From Toxonevra muliebris (taxonomy: Eukaryota > Arthropoda > Insecta > Diptera > Pallopteridae): a stretch of 64,000 nucleotides of DNA. Location: NCBI GenBank assembly GCA_963691655.1, contig OY829329.1, forward strand, positions 18,676,708-18,740,707. The letters are read 5' to 3'. Positions 11,050 to 23,000 of this stretch are shown piece by piece. The notes beneath the pieces are model-generated. The model ran no database searches and was not told where the DNA came from. It saw nothing but the letters and a program-made list of their open reading frames with translations. Both the position numbers and the translations under genes were made by a program. How positions within the stretch are numbered: position 1 is the stretch's first letter; every line of letters begins with the position of its first letter.

Positions 11050-14000
11050 ATGGCGGAAACACAAAATCATGCAATCACCCAAGAATTTCAATTTGAAAAA
11101 TTTTTCTTCAAACATGAACGTGCGGCTGATTTCATCGAATCACACGTTAGTCCATATGTATTACTGTCCTTTTTATGAGAACGTAAATAAATTATATTTC
11201 AGTGGCAGGAAAAAGATTCCGAATCGACTTGTTGGCTTATTTATCGATGGTTTTTGGCCGGATATTTCGCCAGTACCATGGTGATCAACATTACATTCAC
11301 TTTTAGCAATGGCAAATGGTTAATTTATTACACAAATTGGGGATATATGTTTTGCGTTTTCAAAACTTTCCTCAGTGCGATTCTGGTTTCTATTAATAGC
11401 TGTTGTCCCGCTGTTATTAGTGAGTAAAAATATAGTAAGAAAAATTTAACATACAATATTTTTGAAGAAACAAATTTACATTTTCAGAATCCGGTGGTTC
11501 CATATTAAAAATTTATTGGGCATCACATTATATTTCCTTGGTATTAGCTATGTTCATATCGACAGTTTATTGGATTGCTATATTCCCATGTGAGTACCAT
11601 TTTTTATTGAATTAGAATAATATTTTAAACATAGGCCTGTTAAAAATAGTTTTACTATTTTTATTTAATTTAGTATTTTTTACTCGAAATGCGTTCGATA
11701 AGAACAAAAACTAGTAACTGAGACCCAAACTGAGGAAGTAGACGAATCTCTCTCCCTCTCTCTGTGCTCACTTTTACTAGATTGTACTTGAAAAATTTTC
11801 GCGAGTAAAAAGTAAACACACACATGTGCATTTAATCAGCTGTGAAATAGTAATAGGGAGAACATAATTGTAGTGCTTTTGGCATATTTTTCACCCCTTT
11901 TACCTATACCATAATTTTTCATTATGGCGCTGTGAAAATACGATTATTTTCATTTGAGCAGTCTAGCTAGCTACGCTAGCAAAAACTGTTCGAGTTGCAG
12001 ATCAACTCCGCAGTATCGAGACTCAATTAGAAGAATTTTATTATTACTTGAAGGATGGGATGACCCGAAAATCAGGCACGGCGATCTATGAGATCTATTA
12101 TACCAAAACCTCAAGTTATGAAAAAAGGAAAAGAAGAGAGAAAGAAAGATAGATAAGAAACCATACCCTAGCTGAGAATCGAACTCGGGTCTCCAGAGAC
12201 AAGAGTTTGGCATGTTAACAATAGACTATAAAGGCGATGATTCCAGTTCCTAACGGCGGTGTGGCAATTTGTTGTTACTTGATGGTTTTGCTATTGCTGC
12301 CTACCAAGATTTGTACTTGAACACTTTCTTATAATTCTCATTCACTTCATATCGACAGTGAATATAAGAAGTTTATGAGAATTAACCACCAGACCAAGTC
12401 GGGAATTGAACCCACAACCTTCTAGGTGAAAGTCTAGCGCACTATCCATTAGACCAATGGTTCTCAAGCCTTTTTTCGCGTACCATCAATGTACAATGTA
12501 CCACAGAACTAAAAAAAAACTGTGCTTTGTGTACTTTATGCCCACCAAAACTATAGCGTAATAAGAAATACCGATAAACATGCAACAGATTGTAAAATGT
12601 AAAAAAAGCTGCGAAAATTCGTTTGCCAACTTTTATCTGCTAACGTACCACTTTTAGAGGCCTCACGTACCACCTTTAGAGGCCTCACGTACCACTGATG
12701 GTACGCGTACCACAGTTTGAGAAATCCTACACTAGATAATCAAGGTCGTCTATGGTGATGATGATGATGGGGATATTATTTTTGATTATTGTCCATAACT
12801 TTATTAGTCTATTTATTTTACCAAAAAAATCTTATTAATCTTAAGTCCGGCTTTACAGAGCTGCAGCCAGACCTATACTGCTTTATGCATGTCCACTGCA
12901 GGCATTTGGCCAAGGTGCAGAGAATGGCGTGTCAACTGGCAACAGGGGACTCAGGACTAAACCATCCAAAGCCTTAGAAACCATGCTTCACCTGCTTCCA
13001 ATGGATCTTGAGGGGAGATAGACAGAAAAAACTGTGGCCGTAAGGTTGAACATAGTCTCACCATAGAGCCACTCTAGCTACGGGCATTCTAGTGTATTAC
13101 AAGTTTATCGCGCATATTCCCACCAGTCAGGAATGGGCGGAGGGAACATTTCAGTTAAGGAAATTCATTCAGTTTTTTACGCATGACTCCAAACTGGACG
13201 GCAGAGTGGGATGAGGTATTTTGAAAATAGTCTGTCTGAACATTCAAAAATCTTTTTGCCTTCCGAAGCACTGCAGTGTGTTTCAGGCATAGGTAACGGC
13301 GATTAAAGAAGTAGCTAACTGGCCGAAGTGCAGCAAATTCTCACCATGTGATATTTACATCTTCAGGGATAGCCAAGCGGCCATTAAATCACTTAATAGT
13401 GTAATTACTACCTCCAAATGCCGACTATCTCTAAATGAGATATCTGAGCATTTCAAGGTACACCTGTATTCGGTACCAGGTCATAGTGACATTCCGGGTA
13501 ATGCCGATGAGCTGGTAAGGCTAGGTACAACATTCCCTACTCCTCGTGTAGACCCAGATATGCCTATGGCAACCTGCAAACTGAACATATATAGCCAAAT
13601 GATCCACATAGCTAACAAAAGGTGGAAAGAAACCTACACGTGCTCTCACACAAAACTAACCCACAACCTCCTACAACCCCAAAAGGTCAAATTCTCTTGC
13701 ATCGCTAAATAGATCTTCTATTAGCAAAACAGTAGCTATAATCACTGTGCATTGTCTGATCGGCAGACATGCCAGCAGATTGCGACTACCTTCAAATGAC
13801 TTCTGCAGAAGTTGCCTAGAGGAGGAAGAGGATTAAACTACTTTCCACTTTCTCTGTAACTGTATTTTACTCTTTTACAGCAATCTAGCTGACCTTGAAT
13901 CTACAGGGTGACAATTGTAAAGTGACGCAAGTTTAATACTCTGCAGCAAGCTTTGCCATTTACCGTTACTTTAATTTAAAAAGCAAATTCATTCATCATT

Positions 14001-17000
14001 GGCTTTGCTTTTAATTTCATTTGAATTTTTGTTATTGCATTTTGAAATTTCCATAAAAATGGACAAGGAAAATATTCGTCGTGAAATTATGAAATTTCAT
14101 TTGGCAAATTATAGTAGCCGTCAAATTGCAAAGGCTTTAAATTTGTCAAGTCGTACGGTAGACCGAGCTATTATTCGATATAATGAAACTGGGGGTTTTG
14201 GAGATAGAGACCGCGGAAAATTTTCAACAGTTGCCACTACTGGTTTAACAGAAAAAATTCGTAAACGAATCAAGCGAAATCCAAGGCGCTCAATGAGAAA
14301 AATCGCTAAGGAAGTGAGAGTAAACCGTGAAACAGTGCGAATCATTGCAAAATCAAAGCTTAATCTTAAGCCGTACAAGCTCCGAAAAGCTCAAGATCTG
14401 ACACAAAAAAAGAAAGATTTGCGACTGCAAAGATGCAAGGCGTTGCTACGCCCCTCCGTGTTAAAAAATGTTGAAAATATCTTGTTTACAGATGAAAAAA
14501 TTTTCACAGTTGAACAACATTTCAATGCGCAAAATGACCGAATGTGGCTAACATCATCATCGCAACAAAATAGGACTGTTGGCCGAGTTCAAAAGCCAGC
14601 TTCCGTTATGGTATGGGCTGGAGTTTCTGCTAATGCCAGAACCCCTCTAATATTCGTTGAAGAGGGTGTTAAAATTGACCAGGTTGTTTATCGGAGCATT
14701 TTAAATGAACATGTTCTTCCCTGGGCCCAAGATACATTTGGAAATGAAAACTGGACTTTCCAGCAAGATTCTGCACCTTCCCACATGGCAAAATTAACGC
14801 AAACATGGATAAAAGACAATTTTTCTGAATTCATAACATCTCAAGAATGACCACCATACTCCCCAGACTTGAATCCAATGGACTAGTCTATTTGGAGTAT
14901 TTTAGAGAGTAAGGCTTGTGAATCTCAACACCACAGTCTGGAGTCGCTGACAAATTCATTAGAGAAAGCCTGGACTGAAATTGATCAGGAAGTCCTACGG
15001 CGAACAGTCCTACGATTTCCGGATCGATTGAAGGCATGTGTGCAGGCTAAAGGAGGTTATATTGAATGAGGTGGGGTTCAAATGAATGCTTATATATTCA
15101 GCAATGTTAACACTTAATTGTACTTAATGGAAGTACGTCCTTTTGAAAATAACTGCTGAAATGTGTGCGTCACTTTACGATTGTCACCCTGTACTGACAT
15201 CAGAGATTTAGATAAGTTTATTAAAACTACAAAATTGTTCAACTCTACTTAAGTTATTTAGCTTACTGTGAATCTGCTGGCATCAGGGATTCTACAGTTT
15301 ATAGAACCAAAAAGTTCATTGTAAGATTTGGGAATTGTGGATAAGCCACGTGGTATTATAACGGGCTTTATTGGCCTAAATAGGTGATATAGTCATAGGA
15401 CAACCGCTCTAACCTAACCTAACCTTGCTAAAAAAAAAAATAGTCCTAAATGAATGATTGAATAAGCAAGATTCTACTTATATATTTAGAAATATTATCG
15501 CTATTAACAATAAACTGTTTATATATTTAGAAATATTATCGCTAGTAATAATAAACTGTGGTGAGAACAAATTTTTAAAGTAATTATGTTCGTTTGCTTA
15601 GATTTTATCATAATTTTCAACAACATTCCACAATTTCTGCTCCTACACACCATAATTTGATTCGAGCTGATTGGCGACACTGTTCTACGCACCATATCTA
15701 TACATATTTTATTGGTAGTGTGGAGATGCGTTGGTTACGCCATTTTGAACACACGTTTCATTTTTGAGCGCAATTCGTCGATTTTTAATTTTCGTATTCA
15801 GGATTCCTTTAAGCTTTACCAAAAAAGCAGATTAAAATTTATAAATCACATTTGTTAAAGTTTAATTTTCCTTGCTTGGAGTATCTGACGTCTTCGCTCC
15901 AACATGCGCTTCATCATCTGCAGCAGTATTTGTCATCAGATCAGTTTGTTGCACACAACAGCAAAATAGCGCTAGCACTTCCGCGAACTGTACTATAAGG
16001 ATGGCCGATATATTGATACGAAATTTTGGACTGAATCCCAAAATAGACATCCCTAGTATGTATGCGCATTTATATAGAATAAAATTCGAATTTTCCTCTT
16101 GTTGTCTAAAATCTATCCCATAAAGGCACAGCGATTGGCTTCACTATCCAGTTTCCTTTAAAAAAAAATTTAAATTATAAATCCAGGAAATGTTTGATAA
16201 TTTAGTTGGATTTGATAATTATTTACGTTTAAATAACGAATGGCATTGGGAAAGTTATCCTCAATCGATTCACCCTGGTTCATCATTCTCTTCACATCTG
16301 TTAAAACCTGATCTTTCCACCGAGTAGATTGCGCTCCTGGTTTTCGTTTTCCATCTGGGTTTAAATACCAAATCTTCCTCGCTGGCTCATTAACGTTCAA
16401 CCCCACAATGTGGTTTAACAATCGAATTCGTTCAATTTTAATATGTTCGATTATATTAAAGTCGGCAAAGAGCTTGTAAAGTCTTCCATCTTCTAGGACC
16501 GGACCATAGATATTAAAAAGAATTTTCTTTTCGAAAGCTTTTAGACCATCCTCATCATATTTCAACAAAGTCCATGTTTCGGCACCATGCAAAAGAAACG
16601 GTTTGATGAAAGACTGATATAGCGTTTTTTTTGTTTGTCGAGAGAGAGTTTTCCAACTCAAATGCTCATTTAGCCAATAGTAGCACCTGTTGGCAAGAAC
16701 TAATCTTCGGCTAATCTCCAAACTTATTCTGTTTTGATTGTTATTTATTAAGCAACCTAGATAGACGATGTTCTTAACCGGCTTAAATTCGTAAGTGCTC
16801 GCGTTTATCGTGAACTGCAAAGACATTATTTGGTTCTCTTCATTCAATGTATTTTCAACAGGCGGAGACCTTGCTGATGTGGACCGTAGTGAGTATCTCG
16901 TTTGGACATTTTTGTTCTTAGGAGATTGCAATTTTTCATCTTTTTTAGACAAAAAGTATCTGGTCTTTTTGTCGTCCATCACAAAACCCATTTCCAGAGA

Positions 17001-20000
17001 CTTTTCTATTATGGCGGTAGTTGTGATACTGAGTGCCTCCCGACCCCTGCCAATGATGTCAATGTCAACACCGTATGCGAGCAGCATAACATTTGCATTG
17101 AATATTGTACGCGTTCGTATTACTCCGGCCTTGCGAAAAATATTCTCCATCATAAGATTGAAGAAATGAAACGATAAGCAGTCATCTTGCCTGAAACCTC
17201 TTTCAGTATTAAATGGGGCTGAACGATCTTTACCGGTTTCAACCGAGAATCGTGTATTATTCAGTGTCATCATGCAGAGACGTATTAACTTCACAGGAAT
17301 ATCGAACTCGAGCATTGTTTCGTAGAGGCAATGTCTTATCGGACTTCTAAAAGGGGCTTTAAATTTCAGAAACAGGTGATGTGTGTCCGCTTGAAATTCC
17401 TGGGTCTTTTCCATAATTTGGCGTAATGTGAAAATCTGATCTATAGCGGACTTCCTATATCCATTGTCGCACTGATATGGTCCAATCAGTTCGTGTAAAT
17501 AGGGCCTTAATCGCTCACACATTATAAGCGAAACTAATTTATAACCGATATGTGAAAGAGTAGTAATACGGTAACTGGAGCAGATTTTGGGATTGCCTTT
17601 TTTGTGAATGGGTCGGAGAATGCTGATATTCCAATCGTCAGGCATACTTTCATCTCTCCATATTGTACATAGAAGCTGATGCATATATCGCATCAATACC
17701 TCACTTCCAGCATTGAATAGTTCTACAGGTAGACCATAAACATTTGAAGCATTGTTTCCCTTAAGCATAACGAAAGCGGTTCTAACCTCGTCATAGTTTG
17801 GGGGCGTAATATTAATAAGATCAGGTTGGAGTTCTATTCTTCTGATGGTGTTGGGATCATCCCTAGGCCAGAGTGTATAACAATAATTTTTCCATAATCT
17901 GACTTCATCTTGTGTATCTGTTAGAAGATTCCCGTTTTCATCCTTATAAGCGGTAGCAATGACTTTGGAATCTTCTACTGAATCCTCTATTTTTTTAAAG
18001 AATTTTAGTTTGTCGATATTGCCACTATAGAGTTCCTGACACTCACGTCTTCCTTTATCTCTTTTCATGCGTTCAAATATACGATTTTCCTCATTTATTT
18101 TTTCTTGGTACAGCTCTGTAGCTATTTTTAAATGTTCGTCTGCTTGCAATATTTTTCTCTCTATAGTCTCTTCTGCATTTATCATATCTTTATAGCGTTC
18201 TTTAGCTAGTTTCAATGCATCGAATGCTTCGTTTTTCAATGCATTGGCTTTGCGGCACTCTTCATCATATATAGAATATGAAATATGCGTCAACTGCGCG
18301 TTGGTGAGCTTCTGATACTTACGTCTTTCTTGTTCTCTTTCAAAGTCTTTAAGTCTGTGTTTTTCCTCCTTTCTCTTTTCTAGGTACAGCTCGTTAGCTT
18401 TTTTTAAAGTTTCCTCTTCATCCAATACTTTTCTCTTTATAATCTCTTCTTCCTTTATCAACTCCTCATAGTGTTCCGCAGCTAGTTTCATAGCATCGTA
18501 TGCTTCGTTTTTCAGTGAATTGGCGTTGCGGCACTCTTCATCATACCAGTCATTACGACTGGGGCGATAAAACCCAAGTTGCTCTCTAGCAGCAGTATAT
18601 ATAGAATGTGAAATATGCATCCACCGCGCGTTGGCGTTATCGACAGGAGTCGAAGTTTCTTCAAGAAGCAATTGAGAGACACGAGCTGCATAGGATTCTA
18701 TAATCTCTTGAGACTGCAGTTTTCTAACATCTAGTTTTTCTGGTGTTTGGTTTCGTATATTTTCGCGAAGACAAACTCGTGTGCGAACTTTAGCTAAAAC
18801 AAGGAAATGATCAGAGCCAATCTTAGCGCGAGGGATTGAACGCACATTCATTATGATTGAAGCATGCCTTCCGTCGATCAAAACATAATCCTTTTGACTT
18901 TTCTCGTCTTTAGGTGATGAATGAGTCTGCAAATGTTCCATACAATGCTGAAATTTAGTGCTACTTATAACCATATTTCGTGAACTGGCAAAGTCGATCA
19001 GCCTTCGTCCGTTATCTGAGGTCTCGTCGTGATAACTGAATTTCCCAACAGTGGGACCAAAGATACCTTCTTTTCCAATTTTGGCATTGAAGTCACCGAG
19101 CACAATTTTAACGTCATCTTCGGGGCAGCTTTGATATGTGTCATCAAGCTGCTTATAGAAAAGATCTTTTGAGTCAATTTTCATTTTATTTGTATCCGTC
19201 GGGGCGTGCACACAAATCAGGCTTACATTGAAAAATTTTGCTTCGATTCGCATTACACATAACCGCTCGTTTACTGGTTTAAAATTGAGGACTTTATTTT
19301 TTAGCCGTTCAGTTATTAGAAATCCACATCCGAACTCATGAGTGTTCGTGTGGTTCCTGTAGTACATGTAATAAGAACCTTGTTTTTCGTTTCTTCCTTC
19401 CTTTAAACGCATCTCCTGCATTGCAATTATGTCTACTTTATAGATTTCGAGTACATTCACCAGTTTGGTTAGTGCATCTGCTTCTTTGTTGATAGTTCGG
19501 ACATTCCAAGTGCATATTCGTAGATCGGGGTCCTTAAGTAGTTTACGGGGTGTCTCCTCCATTTTCACATTTATTATATTTTTAGGTTTTTATATAATTT
19601 CGATCAATAAAATTTAAGTTCTTATTTCCAACGATTGCGCTAAAAAAAATAAAAGAAAAAACTTATTAAAAATCTAATTTCTTCACGGTTATAGTTTCTT
19701 TGGTAATAGCCGCGTTTTATTTTCACGAGTTTCGTTAAAATCAACCGTGCATACAAATACTCAAGCGAAAAAAACGAGGCTAATATTTAACGTAGAAAGT
19801 TACGATGAATATTATTATGAAATTTTAAAATTACATGCTATTTTTGAGACCATCAACACAGAGGGCAAAACCATTGTGAACGCAAAGCATTGTGTCAATT
19901 GTGAAAGTTAAATAGATAGGTAGGAGGATGAAAGAGAGAGAAGTAGTTTATTTTGAATTTGCAATGGTCATGACACTCGGGGATAAAAAGTATTTTCGGT

Positions 20001-23000
20001 TTTTGTCATAAGATGGTGTTAATGGCCATACATCTGGAACCACTGATTCACTAATAATTCAATTATAATTTAAGGCTACATTTTTTGCACAGACAGTTTT
20101 GTAGTTCGTCATTCGTGTAAAAAGTTACATTGATTTGAAAATGAGTGAAATTGTTTGAGAAATGCGAAATTTCCGTTCTGGAAATTTCGATGTCAAAGAT
20201 ACACCTTGCTCTGGCCGGCTCTGAAAAAGCCGAATCAATTTTTGCAACTGGTGGAGCAAGACCGGCACGCAAGCTGTCAGGAAATAGCGGGGCACTAAGC
20301 ATCAACCACATGACAGTTTGGAATCATTTAAAAAGGCTGGCTACTCTAAGAAGCTCGATGTTTGGGTGCCACATGAATTAGCACAAAGAAATTTGATTGA
20401 CCGAATAACTATCAGTGAAACGGTGCTGAAACGCAACGAAATCAATCCATTTTTGAAAAAAATCATTACGGACGATGAAAAATGGATTAAATACGAGAAT
20501 ATTAAACGGAGAAAAATCATGACCAAAGGCCGGTGACCGTCCACAAACGACTTCAAAGCCTGACGGCAAACAAGGTTGTGTTGAGTGTTTGGTGGGATTG
20601 GAAGGGAATTGTCTATTATGAGCTACTATAACCTAGCTAAACAGCCAATTCTGATCTCTACTACTCACAACTCGACCGTTTGAACGAAGCAATCAAGAAA
20701 GAGCGACCAGAATTGACCAAAAGAAAAGGTGTTGTGTTCCACCATGATAATACCAGGCCACACACATCTTTGATGACCCGGCAAAAATTGACTGCGCTTG
20801 GCTGGGAAGTTTTGATGCACCCACCGTATAGCCCGGGCATTGCACCGTCAGACTACCATTTGTTTCGGCCTCGGCAAAACTCTCTTGATGGAAAAAAATT
20901 GGCCGACAGAAGAGCCGCCGAAAATTACTTGGTCAAGTTTTTCGCCGATAAACTACAGAAGTTTTACACCGATGAAATTATGAAGCTACCAGACAAATGG
21001 CAAAAGGTCATAGATAATAATCTCCAATATGTACTTGATTAAAAATATGTACTTGCATAAAATCTAATTCATTCAGAACTTTCAATTGAAAACAAATAAA
21101 ATTACAAAAAAAATCGGTATGGGTTCGAAAATTCCCCTTTTTGACTCAAAATCACACACACTCTTTTAAGGTACGGAAATCCCAAAATATGGGCGAAACC
21201 CCGCGTTTTGGCAACTCTGCTCTCAGCACAATAGAAATAGAATGGCCATTTCTTTATGGAAGAGTGTGTGTTACTGTATCTATGTGTGTATGTATGTGTG
21301 CACCTAGAGACATTTTCTTTTCTCTGTTTAATGAGCATTTAACTGTTGTTTGATTTTTTTTTCCTTTTGTGCATTGTGAAATCCAAATCAGTGCTCAATA
21401 TCGTGGGTGCAGTTAAGTGAGGTTAAGGTGTGCAAAAAAAATACAAAAGGTTAAATATTAAGAAAGCTTTTAAAAAAAATATATATCTATATGTTTTTTA
21501 TTGAATTTCAAAAATTTTAAGATGCATTAATTATAAATTGTAATTAATAAACCGTACTATAAGCTAATTAACTTATAGCTAAATACAATAAGTTTATCGC
21601 TAACTAACTAATTAGATAACTTTTAGCTGACTTCTCCTGACTTTTAGCTGACGACCTCGATAGTCTAGTGGGTAATGCACTAGACTTTTACCTGGGAGGT
21701 TCGGGTTCGATTCCCGTCTTCGTCTGGTCGTTAATTTTCATAACTTTCTTATATTTACTATCAATATGAAGTGTATGAGAATTATAAGATAGTGAACAAG
21801 TACACACATTGGTTGGTAATGGCAAAACCACCAAGCCGATAAAAAATTCCCACACCGCCGTTCGGAATCGGCGTTAAACTGAACAGCCTACGACAGCCAC
21901 TCCAACCTAACCTAACTTAGCTAACTTCTAAGCAACTAACTTTAAATTAATTTAAAATTAAGATTCTTACTAACTGCCTAGGACATCGCAATGTTAAATT
22001 AGGCAATTGGCTCCATTAAAAATATTCCAAGTATCAATAGTTAAAGAATCTAGAAGTAGTTAGATTAAAGTGCATTAAAAGTTAGCTGAAGTGCTGGCAG
22101 GGTATAAATGCATAGTCGGATTCATGTAAACTCGTAAATGCCTCGTAAACCTTTTAAACTTCTGGGGTGCCCAAAAGTTTCTTATGGAAATGCAAACACC
22201 AATACATATAATTATAAACTCATATGTTAGACAACAACAAAATTTATGTAAAGATGACTGTCGCCAATGCGTTGTTGTTTTGAACTTTGGTATAATTGAA
22301 AGATGAGAGAGAGATGAGAAACGAAAAAGACAAAATTGTTTGTGTAAGGATTGCGCACGGTGAAACTAGTGCTTACGGTTTTACTTATAGTGTTTTCCTA
22401 GTTCAAATTTCAAATTTTTTTTACATCAAATTAGCTTTGTTAAATGTGTCTAGGCTCTCATGTCAAATTTTGAGATCATTCGATCATGCTTCAAAATTAG
22501 CAGCGAAATAGAAGTGCGTGAAAAAATTATCAGACTGCGCAATGAAAATCCAAATTTGACTTTCAAAGCAATTGCTCGAAAAGTTTGGGTTTCACGAAAT
22601 ACCGTTTGGTGTGTTATTAAAGTATATAATGAACGCTTGACCATTAATAGGAAGAGCAGGGAAGTGGCAAAAAGAAGGTGATAGCTGAAAAAGTGGCTGA
22701 AAAACTAGGATGCTTTCAAACTTTTGTTAGGAAAGTTAAAAAGGAGGAAAAGCTGAAGTCATACAAGGTTCAAAAAGCTCCAGACAGAAATTCAAAAAAA
22801 AAAAACAGCGAGACAAAAAAGCGAACCAAAATATTACACCGTGATTTCATAAGGAATTTCGATTGCTGCATTATGGACGCTGAGACCTACGTGCTAAGTG
22901 ACTTTTCCCAGCTTCCAGGTGTGGATTTTTATGTTGCAGATCGTAGAGGAAATGTCCAAGAGCAGTATAAGATCCAGAAGAAGTCTGAATTCCTTAAGAA

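Larger units (their letters stand above)
12840..15440 (+). mobile_element. LINE remnant with RNase H region, split by a maT insertion
   Basis: On the + strand, decayed: KVQRMACQLATGDSG and a HLLPMDLEGR region (end of RT and linker), then RNase H-like VYSVPGHSDIPGNADELVRL near 13465-13530, a CRSCLEEEE zinc-knuckle-like stretch, and a 3' end at TAACCTAACCTAACC plus a poly-A run (about 15409-15440). The 13904-15191 element interrupts it. If that element and one TA are removed, the frame reads across as LADLESTDIRDLDKFIK. This resembles I/R1-group LINEs with RNase H. It is pseudogenised. Confidence 0.75.

Noticed and set aside
16795..17177. Two + strand ORFs of 124 and 91 codons
   Set aside because: Antisense shadows of the RTE-type ORF.
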